Below the pieces are notes generated by a model. The model made no database searches. It saw nothing but the letters and a program-made list of their open reading frames with translations, and was not told the DNA's origin. From Azolla caroliniana (taxonomy: Eukaryota > Polypodiophyta), in contig JBHGNT010000020.1 in the NCBI GenBank assembly GCA_043228905.1, positions 15,562,001 to 15,626,000 of the forward strand: 64,000 nt of DNA, given 5' to 3'. The position numbers were made by a program, and so were the translations under genes. Positions 34,338 to 45,782 of the stretch are shown here, piece by piece. The first letter of the stretch is position 1; each line of letters begins with the position of its first letter.

Positions 34338-36000
34338 ATCCCCCTTGGGAGTGATGCGGTGAACAAGGAGCTAGCACTCATGGCTAAGCAAGTGCCAAGC
34401 TATGTGGATAGAGATCAATCCATAAATGGAAGTAGGCCTAAAGCTTTGTGGAAAGCTTCAAACTTCTCCCTAGGCAGAGCCTTTGTGAAGAGGTTTGCAA
34501 TGTTCTCTTGCGTGGGCACATAAGCCAAACTGATCTCTCCGACGGAGAACCTTTCCCTGACATAGTGATAATGCACCTCAATGTGCTTAGTGCGAGCATG
34601 GAACACAGGGTTCCTTGCAACTGCCATTGCGGTTTAACTATCAGTGAAGATGGTGGTGGCAAAAGACTAACCAACACCTAAATCAACTAAAAGGCGTATG
34701 AGCCACACCCACTCAACTATAGCTGTGAAAGTTGCCCTATACTCAGCTTCACAACTAGAAGTGGCCACAATAGGCTGCTTCTTGCTCAACCAAGATATGC
34801 GTGAGCTACCAAGCATGAAGCAAAAACCACTTGTGGACACATGAGTGTCATAACAACCAGCCCAATCAGAGTCAGAAAAAGCATGCAAGTCTAGTGGTAG
34901 TGTTCCCCCCTTGGGATAAAACAACTCAAGTGATCGGGTACCACTCAAGTAGCAAAAGATGCGCTTAACTGCCTGCCAATGCTTAACTCCTGGGCAATGC
35001 ATAAACTTGCTCATTTGAGAGACAACAAACTGAATATCAGGTCGGGTTATGCATAAGTAAATCAAGCATCCAACTGCTTGCTGATAGAGAACAACATCAA
35101 ATGCATGTCAAGCATCATTAAGGCTCAAACATAAACCTGTCTCCATGGGAGTGGCAATAGGTTTACAATCTTCAAGGCCAAAATGCTGCAATAATGTGTC
35201 AATGTATTTCGATTGACACAAAGCTATTCCACCATCAACTTGCATAAATTGAATGCCCAAATAATGATGCAAATGCCCCAAATCTGACATCTCAAAAGAG
35301 GCATGCAAATCAACCTTAAAGTCAGCAATATGCTTCTCATTGGGACCAGTGAGCAACATATCATCAACATACACAACCATGATCAGAAATACATCATCAT
35401 GATGAGCTGCAATTGCACAAATGCTATGAACAATAGTCATATGGCAGGTGGGTGCAAATGTCTCATCAAAATCAATGCCTTTTTCTTGGGTATAACCTTT
35501 CACAACAAGCCTAGCCTTATACTTGTCAATTGTTCCATCAGGTTTACGCTTTAGCTTATATACCCACTTAGTGCCAATAACCTTCTTGCCAGGAGGCAAG
35601 TCACATAAAGACCATGTACTAGTCTTCATAATATCATCATATTATGATTGCATAACAACCATCCAAATTTCTGAATTTTGTGCTTCATCAAAAGAAACAT
35701 GCTCATTCTCATCGCAAAGACTGGAGGCAGCCATAACATAACAATCTGATGCAAAAGATGCACTATGATAACCTGAACGAGTACGATATGACAAAGGAAA
35801 ATCCAATTTACTGTCTTGCAAAGTCTGCAACGGCCATTTAGGCACAATCTTTGCCTCCTCTATATCAGCCCTCTCATTAATAAGTGCATCATGTAAGTCT
35901 GCATTAGAAATAGAATGATCTGCATCAGAAATGGAATAATCTGTAGATTCATTATGAGTAGCTTCCAAAGGTTGAGAAGGTGCCTCAAGTGGGCCATGTC
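34338..36000 (-). pseudogene. Decayed copia RT-RNase H with internal RT deletion
   Basis: From 35629 the minus strand encodes RT ([40 protein letters not shown]), then jumps from IAAHHDDVF directly to MVVYVDDMLLTG, so the core between was deleted. It continues to ATPMETGL. RNase H follows after a break: MIYLCITRPDIQFVVSQM, SDSDWAGCYD, SSCEAEYRA, and [18 protein letters not shown] with the stop at 34415. A hinge region with stops extends to about 36000. Confidence 0.88.
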
Positions 36001-36129
36001 ATGACACACCAATGGCTGGACATTTTGGCATCCACAAGACTTTGGCGTTAATTTCTCGAAGGTATTAGTGGCCACGACTTCGCCATTTTGTTACGGATTA
36101 TGTTCGTAGTTGTGATACATGTTGCCGAT

Positions 36130-37075
36130 CCAAAAAACCTCGACATCATCCATATGGCTTATTACAGCCAATGCCTATTCCTGAGAGTCCATGGAAATCT
36201 ATTTCATTGGACTTCATTACGGATCTACCACCTTCCAAGGGTTTTGATTCTATTCTCACGGTAGTAGATCATTTTACCAAGATGGCACATTTCCTTCCCT
36301 GCACAAAGGCCATTACGAGCCAAGAGACAACCGAGTTACTCATGCGAGAGGTGTTTCGACATCATGGTCTTCTTGATGATATTATCAGTGATCGGGGTCC
36401 CCAGTTCATCTCAAAATTTTGGCGGCACATGTTCAAACTCTTACATATTTCTTGCAAACTCTCTTCGGGCTACCATCCAGAAACTAACGGACAGAGTGAG
36501 CGCATCAACCAAACAGTAGAACAACATGGTCTTCTTGATGATATTATCAGTGATCGGGGTCCCCAGTTCATCTCAAAATTTTGGCGGCACATGTTCAAAC
36601 TCTTACATACTTCTTGCAAACTCTCTTTCGGCTACCATCCAGAAACTAACGGACAGAGTGAGCGCATCAACCAAACAGTAGAACAATATCCTAGCCGTTA
36701 CCCAACTGATGTTGCCCGTGTGGGTCTAGTTGGTACCTTGTTAACGGGTACCACATTAGCATGGTTTGCACCACTCCTAGAGAAGCACTCACCATTATTA
36801 GAAGATTTTGAAGGGTTTATTAATGAGTTCCAAGCCAACTTTGGAGACATTGATAGTATGAGGACTACAATAAACAAAATTCAGTGATTACGACAAGGAG
36901 ATCGTCCTGCTTCCGCTTATGCTGCAGATTTTCGCCTTCTAGCATGTGATATTCCATGGGACGAGGCGGCATTAATGGACCAATTTCGTCAAGGTCTGCG
37001 CAATGATGTGAAGGATTTACTTCTTACCTTCCATGATGATCCAAAATCTCTCACTAAAGCGGTAAGCCGGGCCGT
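36130..37075 (+). pseudogene. Gypsy integrase-Gag chimera with internal duplication (left part of gypsy A)
   Basis: A 238-codon frame (36171-36887) starts with integrase (PWKSISLDFITDLPPSKGFD, FTKMAHFLPC, ISDRGPQF, NGQSERINQTVEQ). It then repeats 54 residues of integrase and, without a stop, becomes Gag (SRYPTDVARVGLVGTLL, FINEFQANFGD). After a TGA near 36887 Gag continues (PASAYAADFRLLACD) to 37075. Gag normally precedes integrase, so the order is rearranged. Gag resumes at 50742 on the far side of the gypsy B/C insertion. Confidence 0.85.
36363..36686 (+). repeat. 162-bp in-frame tandem duplication in integrase
   Basis: 36363-36524 and 36525-36686 differ at only a few bases. Each encodes 54 residues from HGLLDDIISDRGPQF to NQTVEQ. 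Confidence 0.95.
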
Positions 37076-37729
37076 TGTCGCGTTGCTACGCACGTGCGTG
37101 GAGAAAACGAGGCGGGACCACCGGGGTCTTGAACCGAAGAGCAGGTGATAGGAGGGGAAAGAGAAAGAGAGAGAGACGACCGGTTACGTATGAGCAAAGA
37201 AACACAGGGACACGGCCCGTCAACGCAGAGAACGCGAATGGACACAGAGACAGAGAGACACGAAAGTTTGTATATTAACGAATAACAAATACACAACAGA
37301 GCGCGCGAGCGGTTACAACCGACCAGGCCGGCGAACAGATGCTGATGCCTGTTCGTCTATGCACGAAAAGGGATAGGATGGAGGTGTTGCTGGAAGCATA
37401 TGGGCGTTCCTCGAAGCAGCGCGAGCCTCCCGAAAACCTGCAGAGAAGAGCGATAGAGAACAAACAGAGGAGAAGCGTTCGGTTACGGTCCGACAGCACT
37501 TCGTCCTCCTCAACGCGCGATGCCTTCTTTCTGCGTCTCCCTCTCCTTTATAGCGTCAAGAAGGGAGCAGTCTCCCTCATTTACGTCCTACCTACCGAAT
37601 CTAACTACCCAGGATATATATACCTACGTACTTGATCTCTATTATATACATTAAGGGCGCGCACGCGTGAAGAGCCGGTTCACGCGCGCTATGCACCGAT
37701 TGCGCTAAGGGACGGTTTTCTTCACGACA
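37076..37729 (-). repeat. 3' LTR of gypsy B
   Basis: 654 bp, about 20 differences from 50092-50741. It shares its ends and promoter region with the gypsy C LTRs, so B and C are one family. Confidence 0.93.
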
Positions 37730-37759
37730 TCCGCCCCCACCTAACTGCGCATCCACCGG

Positions 37760-39434
37760 TATGCGCCAAAATTGCGCTCTGGTTGGAGGAAACCGGCCAG
37801 AGTTCCGGTTCTTCGTCCATCGGTTCGTCCTCCGTTTCGGACTGTTCGTCGTCGCTGCCCAGGCCTCTTAGATCCGGTTCGCCGTCGTGGCGCTTCTTGA
37901 ATGCTTTGATCCACTTCCTTGCTACCGGTATCGCTATCCTCGTACCGTCGAGTTCCGCCAGGTGATACGTCCCGTTGTCGTTGGCGCTCGTTACCACGTA
38001 AGGCCCGAACCACCGCTTTGCAAACTTCCGTGTTGCCCGGTGCTGGTTGTCGAGGCTACTGTCGTAGACTAGCACCCAGTCGCCTTCCTCGATTTTCTTT
38101 GGTCGGAGCCGGTGCGTTCGGTCGAACCGGGCTTTGTTCCTCATTCTCGCCGTTCGAAGTCTCTCCGCCGCTCGTTCCACGTCCTCTGGCCTCCGCTTGA
38201 GCTGCCGTATACGCGTCGCTAGCAGTTCTTCCCGGCTCATCTCGTCTCTCTAGTCCACTGTCACCCAAGAGGAGATCGTCCGTTCCATTGGCATGATCGG
38301 CTTCTGTCCGAACATGAGCTCTGATGGCATGAACCCGGTTACCGAACTGTGTGTTGTCCTGTCCGCCCACAAGGCATAAGGTAACAGTCGTGGCCAGTTC
38401 CCGACCTGGCCTCTACATGCCCGGACTAATGCTTTGACGATCGGTCCGTGTCCGCGCTCCACCTTCCTGTTCGCCTCCGGATTGTACGCTGTGGTGAGCG
38501 AGAGCTTGACCCCTAACCGGTCGAACAGCTCCTCGGCCTCTTCGGCGTCCAACTCCCCGCGGTCAGCCACGATCTTCCCGACGCACCCGTACCGGCATAT
38601 CACGTCCTCGATCAGGAACCGACACACGGCCTCGGTCGTTTTGTTCTACAGGGCTCGGCCTTCCACCTGGTTCGTCAGGTCCTCCCGGGCCAACACCAAA
38701 TATCGCATCTGCCCTACACCCATCGTCATCGTCACCAAATCTACCATCCACTTGAAGTGGATGGCTGGAGGGTATGTAGGATGAAGCTCGTCCCGATGTC
38801 GGCCTGTGGAGTGTATCTGACAGCTCTCACAAGTTGTCACGAACCGATGCATGTCCCGGTACAGTCCCGGCCACCAGTACTTCCCCTTTAGTTTCTAGAA
38901 CGTGGCCCACGTTCCTCGGTGTCCAGCCTAGGGGCTGTCGTGGTAGGCCTTCAGCAACTCCTCCTGTACCTCCTCCATCACCACTACTCGGAGCGGGATG
39001 CCGTTTCTCTTCTTCGGGTGCTTCCACAAGTATCCGTCCCGGAGAAAGAATCAGTATGCTTTCTTCCGGATCCGGTTGGCCTCGTCCTTTGTCCATGATG
39101 CGTCCGGCGTCATCGTCCTCAAGAATCCTCCAATCTGCAACCACTCCCCATCGTACTTGCTCTCGTTAAAATCGTTAAGCGCCGGAGTGCTCCCCCCCTC
39201 GGTTGTTACGTAAGCCACCTCGAAGAAGTCCACGCCGACTTCCTCGTCCTCCGAAACCATGCCGCCCTCGTTGTCGAATCGCGCCCTTGAAAGCATGTCG
39301 GCCATGGCATTGTCTTTCCCGGAAATGTGTCGTATTTCCGAATCCAGGGACTTGATGTACGCTATCCACCTGAGCATTGCCAGGTCTGGGGTTGCGCATC
39401 CGGAAACCATGCCGAGAATCGGCAGGCAGTCCGT
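37760..39434 (-). pseudogene. Gypsy B pol, 3' part: RNase H end, integrase
   Basis: Continues from TDCLPILGM (RNase H) at the edge of gypsy C to integrase: HISGKDNAMADML, a zinc region, WMVDLVTM, VADRGELDAEEAEEL and GHGPIVKALVRACRGQVG, then the GDWVLVYDSSLDNQHRATRK end. Nonsense changes include RAL-stop before NKTT near 38648 and others in the zinc region (near 38898 and 38931). The matching part of gypsy C has glutamine at the first of these. Confidence 0.88.
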
Positions 39435-40045
39435 TGTCGTGAAGAAAACCGTCCACAAGCGGAATCGGTGCACCGGAGCGTAGGAACCGGCTCTTCATAC
39501 ACGTGCGCCTTATGTTGTACATAGAAGATCCTCGGTAGGTAGGAAGTTAATAGGAAACGGCTCCTTCCTTGCCTATAAAAGGAGGGAGACAAGGAGGGGA
39601 GAGGGATCGCGAAGGAAGGGAGGACGAAGTGCTGTCGGATTGTGGGCCGAAGGTTTCTCTCTCTTCCAAACTCCATAGCTTCTTTCTATGCAGGTTTCGG
39701 GAGGCTCGCGCTGCTCTGAGGAATGCCCGAGTGCTTCCGGCAGCACCTCCAACCTACTTCTTCCTTTCTGTACGTTTACGAACAGGCGTCAGCATCTGTT
39801 CGCCGGCCTGTTCGGTTGTAACCAACTTCGTGCTTGTTGTTTGTCTTGTTTATATATATTTCTACATATATTTGTGTCTCTCTGTGTCGCTGTCGCACTC
39901 GCGTCTCTGTGTCGAAGGGTCGTGCCCCTGTGAATCTACGCTCGCACCTTGTGGGTCTTTTCCCCTCTCCTTTTCTCTTTTGCTCTTCGGTACAGGACCC
40001 CGAGGTCCCGCCTCATTCCACGCATCCGCGAGGGATACCTCGACA
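39435..40045 (+). repeat. 5' LTR of gypsy C
   Basis: 611 bp, TGTCGTGAAG...CTCGACA. TATAAAA at 39574-39580 is a likely promoter TATA box. Confidence 0.93.
39574..39580 (+). promoter_or_regulatory. TATA box of gypsy C LTR promoter
   Basis: GCCTATAAAAGGAGGG, conserved at the matching place in the 3' LTR (45922-45928). The related gypsy B LTR has CTATAAAGGAG there. Confidence 0.6.
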
Positions 40046-40062
40046 TCTTGGTGAACCCGACG
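40046..40062 (+). promoter_or_regulatory. Primer binding site of gypsy C
   Basis: TGGTGAACCCGACG lies two to three bases past the LTR end and is shared with gypsy B. It is not the initiator tRNA-Met site; the tRNA was not identified. Confidence 0.55.
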
Positions 40063-40088
40063 TGAAAGAGGCGGCAGAAGAGCAGAAG

Positions 40089-42215
40089 ATGAAAGGGTCG
40101 GATCTTGCAGAGGCCATGGCTTCGGCCGTGGATCGGATATTGAGTGCACGCGAGGGCACCGACGCCCTCGACAGAGCCATCGAGGCGGTCGTCGGTACGA
40201 TCGGCCGGTTCAGCGGAAAGGATGCCACGAAGTATTTGGCGTCCTACGGGGCAGAAATGCTGATGCGGGACATTCCGGAAGAGAGGCGTCTTGCCGGGTT
40301 TCCTCAAGTGGCGATGCCGAGCATCCATGCGGAGGTGCTCGAGGTGCGGGCGGAGAGCCGTACCTGGGAGGAGTTTGAAGGCCGACTCCTAGAAAAATAC
40401 GGGCTGGACGACGCACTCCGGCTTTCGAAACGAGACTTCATGGAATGGGTGGAGTCCCCTGGCAAGGGAGGAAACGCGTCCGCACTCCTCCGGGAGTTTG
40501 ACGAACGCTTTGCGCGCCTTTCGGCGCTTGACCGCACCGTTCTGGATACGAGCCGGGTCCTACTGTTCGTCAAGTCGGTGGACGAGCGGGACCGGGATCA
40601 AGTTGGCTCCTTGCTGGAAACCGAAGACGGGCTGACGACCGACTGGGCTGCGGTTAAGAGAGTCTGTTGCCGTTTCGACAAACGGCGAGAATGGGCTGAT
40701 GGCGGGGCAGCCGGTGTGGGCTCTGTCACAGCAAGGAGGCTTGAACCGGCGCCGCAAGGGCGAAGGGAAGAGGCCCGGGAGTGGCTCGAAACCGGTTCGG
40801 CTTCGACCGGCATGGTCAATGGCTCATCCGGAGGAGCAGCGCTGGAGGAGTTGACGCGAGCGATAAAGGATCTCCAGATCGCCCAGACTCGAAGGGAAGG
40901 CGGCGAACCGGCTCGTGACCGACGGCCGGTAGTAGGGAACAGGTGCATGTGGTACGACGAGGTCGGCCACCTCCAGAAGGATTGCGGCGATTTCGCAGAA
41001 GCGTTGAGGAACCGGGTGGTGTACCTGTGGGAAGGCCGGGTGCACGCCGGCGACACCAGAAGGGCCCTAAACCGAAACGACGGGCGAGGAGGTATGAAGA
41101 GACTGATGGAAGAGGCAGCGGCCCGACACGTGGAGGCCATCCACTACTCGGCGTCGGCCGGTATTCGGGTCGGGGGCAGCGAGGCCCGAAAGGAGAGCAA
41201 GGACGGGTTCTGGTCGGCAATGCTGGAAGGCCTTGCCGGCGCATGGCTAATGAAAGATGAAACGGACCGCGCTGAGAGACGGGTCCGGGAAATAACCGGG
41301 TGGAGTGATCCGGTAGAGGAGAAGACGGGCTTCGTAGAAGCCGTCTGCTGGAACTACGAGGCTCTGGTAGAAGACAAACGAGTGGGGAAAGCCGGAGCGG
41401 CCGGGCCCTCACAACGGTACGAGACCCGATTCGGGCAACGACGGAACGATGCTGGTGGGTCCAGCGTGCAAGATAACCCCAGGAAGGGCGGATACCGACT
41501 GGGGACGGAAATAGAAAGGACTACGGACCTACGAAAGGTCCTAGAAGAACGGATCCTCGACAGCAAAGTGGAGTTGTCATTGCGAGAGGTGCTAGGGATC
41601 GCAAAGAAGGAGTTCCACTACTCCATTGTGGACCTGGTGAAACGGAAGAGGCTGTCGACGGAGACGGAACCGGAAAGACCGGTGGAGGTGCGGACGACGC
41701 ACATCGACGACATAGCGCTGGAAGATGAGTGGGCGGAGAGCCACTATTCAAGGCCGCACTGGGCCCGAGCGACCACGGAGACCCCGGTAAAGATCGGAGA
41801 GGTTCAGGAACCGGTGGTGGCATTGGTGGACCACGGTTCGGAAATAAACCTGATGTCCATGGACTTCTATAAGAAGGGAAAGTGGCCGATCAACACCAAG
41901 CACGGGTGGAAGATACGGGCGGCGACGCGCGCCACCGAGGAACTGCACGGGGCCTGCCCGAACGTGCGAGTCAAGATCGGCGACGTCGAGATTGACCAGC
42001 ACTTCTTCCTACAGGAGACGTCTTCGCACCCGGTCATATTAGGGGAACCATACATCACGGTGGCGCGAATGGAGACCAAGGTGCTGGACAACGGTTCGGC
42101 CTACGCGAGGGTCAAAAGCCAGGACGGGCGCCATTCGGTTCAATTTCTGACGGTGCGGCCGAACCACGAGAGAAACCGCGAATCCCTCGGTGGTGAGAAC
42201 CGGGAGGATTTTTAG
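40089..42215 (+). CDS. Gypsy C Gag-protease, 708 aa
   Basis: The first ATG after the primer site begins MKGSDLAEAM. Capsid-like helical region to ~residue 240 (RTWEEFEGRLLEKYG, LLREFDERFARL). A zinc knuckle near residue 290 reads CMWYDEVGHLQKDC; gypsy B has CMWCD at the same place, so C has lost the second Cys. A long charged linker follows. The aspartic protease has ALVDHGSEINLMS near residue 580: DHG replaces the usual DSG/DTG, and gypsy B has it too. HPVILGEPYI is the second conserved protease block. The frame ends at TAG 42213-42215. Pol lies in the -1 frame, open across the end of this frame, so -1 frameshifting is likely. A longer frame from 39834 starts inside the LTR and is not the true start. 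Confidence 0.88.
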   Translation: MKGSDLAEAMASAVDRILSAREGTDALDRAIEAVVGTIGRFSGKDATKYLASYGAEMLMRDIPEERRLAGFPQVAMPSIHAEVLEVRAESRTWEEFEGRLLEKYGLDDALRLSKRDFMEWVESPGKGGNASALLREFDERFARLSALDRTVLDTSRVLLFVKSVDERDRDQVGSLLETEDGLTTDWAAVKRVCCRFDKRREWADGGAAGVGSVTARRLEPAPQGRREEAREWLETGSASTGMVNGSSGGAALEELTRAIKDLQIAQTRREGGEPARDRRPVVGNRCMWYDEVGHLQKDCGDFAEALRNRVVYLWEGRVHAGDTRRALNRNDGRGGMKRLMEEAAARHVEAIHYSASAGIRVGGSEARKESKDGFWSAMLEGLAGAWLMKDETDRAERRVREITGWSDPVEEKTGFVEAVCWNYEALVEDKRVGKAGAAGPSQRYETRFGQRRNDAGGSSVQDNPRKGGYRLGTEIERTTDLRKVLEERILDSKVELSLREVLGIAKKEFHYSIVDLVKRKRLSTETEPERPVEVRTTHIDDIALEDEWAESHYSRPHWARATTETPVKIGEVQEPVVALVDHGSEINLMSMDFYKKGKWPINTKHGWKIRAATRATEELHGACPNVRVKIGDVEIDQHFFLQETSSHPVILGEPYITVARMETKVLDNGSAYARVKSQDGRHSVQFLTVRPNHERNRESLGGENREDF

Positions 42216-42217
42216 AG

Positions 42218-45200
42218 AGGACTGCCAAGGCGTGGGGCCGAGACAGCCGGGACACTCGGGAAAGACCCCACGACTGTACGATAGGACCGAAAGCCAAGGA
42301 ACCTTGTACGATAGGTAGGAAATTCTGCTTCTCCAACAACGGAGGGTGTATGATAGTCGGCATCGTCGGCCGAGAAAAGACAAGGACGGAAGTGCGACTT
42401 CGAGCGTGCGGAGTTCTCGGCCCGGACGAGGAAATCAGCGGAGCCGTGGAGGCGGTCTCCTTCGACGACACTTTGGGAATGCTGGGGGAGGTAGCCGGAG
42501 AAGACCTTAACGAAGACCGGACGATACCGGTATGTTCCGAAGAGATGTACAAAGTCATCACGAACTTCAGTCGGGGGCTCGGGTCGGATCGGGCGGCCCA
42601 AGTTAGCACGAAGTACAAGGCTGTGGACCGGAAGGTAAGGCCCGTCGCGGCACCCTTACCGGAGGGCAGCGAATCCCGAATCAGAGGGGTTGCGTCGGAC
42701 CCCAGTTTACGAGATCCGGCCTGCATAGGACACACCTTCACCGACGGGATGCTCCGGGAGCTCAAGGTCGGTGGGGGCGGGTTCCTACTGCCGGCGGAGG
42801 AAGACCGGTTTCGGAGAATGCTCGGAAGGCACGGGAAAGCCTTCGCATTTTCGCCGGAAGAGATCGGGTGCGTGGACCCGACGATTGTGGAGCCGATGGT
42901 GATATTCACGGTACCACATGTGTCGTGGAATCTCAAGCCGATTCCAGTACCGAGAGCTCACATCCCGGAGTTGATGGAGCTATTGAGGCAAAAGGTCGAT
43001 ATGGGCATTCTCGAACCGTCGAGTGCCCCATACTCGAACCGATGGTTTACCGTACCAAAGAAAAACGGGACATTGCGCTTCATTCAGGACCTGCAACCGA
43101 TCGACAGAGTGACCATTCGGAACGCAGGAATCGGACCGACCATAGACGAGTTCGCAGAGGCCTTCGCCGGAAGGTCGATTTACTCGGTCGGTGATCTGTA
43201 CTCGGGGTACGACCAGTTCCAGCTAGCCGTGGAGAGCAGAGACATTACGACGATGCAAACTCCCCTCGGCCTGGTGCGAATGTGTACCCTGCCACAAGGA
43301 GGGACCAACTCGGTGGCCCACATGGTGAATGCAATGAACAAGGTACTGAGGGATTGCATCCCGGACATCACCATGCCGTTTCTAGACGACATCCCGATCA
43401 AGGGGTGCCCGGTGGAAGAGAAGGACGAGACAGTCGGGCCGGACGGATGCCGGCGATTCGTGGCGACACACATCGACGACTGCGAGAAGGTGCTACAAAG
43501 GCTAGAGGATGCGAGGCTCACCTTCTCCGGGGAGAAATCGGCCTTCGGGCAACCGGAAATCCTGGTGGTCGGACACCTATGTGGACCATATGGCCGGAAG
43601 CCGTCTCCGGCAAAGGTAGAAGCCATCTCCGCGATGAAGACCGACTGTAGCTCTGTTACAGAAGTTCGGAGGTTCCTGGGGGCATGCGCGTTCTACCACA
43701 TATGGATCCCGCATTACGCCCACGTTGCGGAGCCGCTATACGGGTTGCTGAAGAAAGGGCGAAAATTCGAGTGGCGAGACGAGCACACGGAGTCGGTCCG
43801 GAAGCTGAAGGAAGCTCTTGCGGCAACACCGGCGCTCCGGAAGGCTGTCTACGAGAAGGGTACCCCGGTATACATAACGGTGGATACGAGTCCGACCGGG
43901 ATCGGATGGGTCGTCAACCAAGAAGACGAGGACGGCATTTGGTTCCCGATCCGATTCGGCGCGAAGGTCCTCAGCGAGCGACAGCGAGGGTACGCCCAGG
44001 TTAAACGCAAACTCTGGGGTATCGTTTCGGCAGTAAAGGCCGACAAAGACTACTTGATCGGGACAGAAGTGATTATCGAGACGGATTGCCTGCCAATTCT
44101 CGGCATGGTTTCCGGATGCGCGACACCGGACCTGGCGATGCTCAGGTGGATAGTGTACATCAAGTCCCTGGACCCGGAAATACGGCACATTTCCGGAAAG
44201 GACAACGCCATGGCCGACATGCTTTCGAGGGCGAGGTTTGATGACGAGGGCGGCATGGTTTCGGAGGACGAAGAAGTCGGTGTGGACTTCTTCGAGGCAG
44301 CGTACGTGACGACCGATGGGACGAGCGCTCCGGCACTTAACGACTTCGACGAGAGCAAGTACGACGGCGAGTGGCTCCAGATCGGTGGATTTTTGAGGAC
44401 GATGACGTCGGATGCATCGTGGACGAAGGACGAGGCCAACCGGATCCGGAAGAAAGCTTACCGATTCTTTCTCCGGGACGGATACTTATGGAAGCACCCG
44501 AAGAAGAGGAACGGCGTCCCGCTCCGGGTGGTGGCGATGAAGGAAGAATAGGAGGAGCTGCTGACGGCCTACCACGATAGCCCTTGGGCTGGACACCGTG
44601 GAACGTGGGCCACGTTCGAGAAGATAAAGGGGAAGTACTGGTGGCCGGGACTGTACCGGGACGTGCATCGGTTAGTGACGACTTGCGAGAGTTGTCAGAT
44701 GCACTCCATAGTCCGCCATCGGGATGAGCTGCACCCTACGTACCCTCCGACCATCCACTTCAAATGGATGGTAGATCTGGTGACGATGCCGATGGGAGTA
44801 GGACAAATGCGGTATCTTGTCCTGGCTCGGGAAGATCTGACGAACCAGGTGGAAGGCCGAGCCCTCCAGAACAAAACGACCGCGGCCGTATGTCGGTTCC
44901 TGATCGAGGACGTGATATGCCGGTACGGGTGCGTCGGGAAGATCGTGGCTGATCGCGGGGAGTTGGACGCCAAAGAGGCCGAGGAGCTGTTCAACCGGCT
45001 AGGAGTCAAGCTCTCGCTTACCACTGCGTACAATCCGGAGGCGAATGGGAAGGTGGAGCACGGACACGGACCGATCGTCAAGGGGTTAGTTCGGGCATGC
45101 GGAGGTCAAGTCGGGAGCTGGCCGCGGCTGTTGCCTTACGCGTTATGGGCTGACCGAACTACGCACAGTTCGGTAACCGGATTCATGCCGGCAGAGCTCA

Positions 45201-45709
45201 TGTTTGGGCAGAAGCCGGTCATGCCAATGGAACGTATGATCTCCTCATGGGCAACCGTGGACTGGAGAGACGAGATGAGCCGGGAGGAACTGTTGACGGC
45301 GCGCATACGGCAGCTCGAGCGAAGACCGGAGGACGTAGAGCGAGCTACGGAAAAGCTTCGGGTGGCAAGGATGAGGAACAAAGCCCGGTTTGACCAAACG
45401 CACCGGCTCCGACCGAAGAAGATCGAGGAAGGCGACTGGGTGCTAGTCTACGACAGCAGCCTCGACAACCAGCACCGAGCAACACGGAAGTTCGCAAGAA
45501 GGTGGTTCGGGCCTTACGTGGTACAAAGCGCCAACGACAACGCGACGTACCATCTGGCGGAGCTCGACGGCACGAGAATGGCGATACCGGTAGCTGGGAA
45601 ACGGATCAAAGCGTTCAAGAAGCGTCACGACGACGAGCCGGATCCGGATAACCTGGACTGGGACGACGAACGATCCGAAACCGAAGAAGAACCGACGAGC
45701 GGGGAATAA
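42218..45709 (+). pseudogene. Gypsy C Pol (RT, RNase H, integrase) with one in-frame stop
   Basis: Pol of a Ty3 element resembling fungal lineages. RT: PYSNRWFTVPKKNG, VGDLYSGYDQFQLAV, TLPQGGTNSVAH and the active site MPFLDDIPIKG (FLDD). The extra segment after it (CRRFVATHIDDCEKVLQRL) and HLCGPYGRKP are as in fungal relatives. RNase H: ITVDTSPTGIGW, ETDCLPILGM, GKDNAMADML. Integrase: zinc part HDSPWAGHRGT...CESCQMH; catalytic WMVDLVTM, VADRGELD, NGKVEHGHG; C-terminal GDWVLVYDSSL. A TAG at 44549-44551 lies in frame between RNase H and integrase; gypsy B has CAG there. Otherwise open to 45709. It needs the upstream Gag frame for translation. Confidence 0.9.
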
Positions 45710-45782
45710 AGGCTGGACCGGTTTTCTCCGTCCCAACTCAATTTGGCGCATGCCGGTGGATGCGCGGTTAGGTGGGGGTGGA

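Noticed and set aside
39834-40088. Upstream extension of the gypsy C Gag frame
   Set aside because: The extension lies in the LTR and across the primer site; the first ATG after it (40089) is the likely start.
40210-41823. Many 60-200-codon minus-strand frames across gypsy C
   Set aside because: Shadows of GC-rich coding sequence; the plus frame alone carries Gag and protease motifs.
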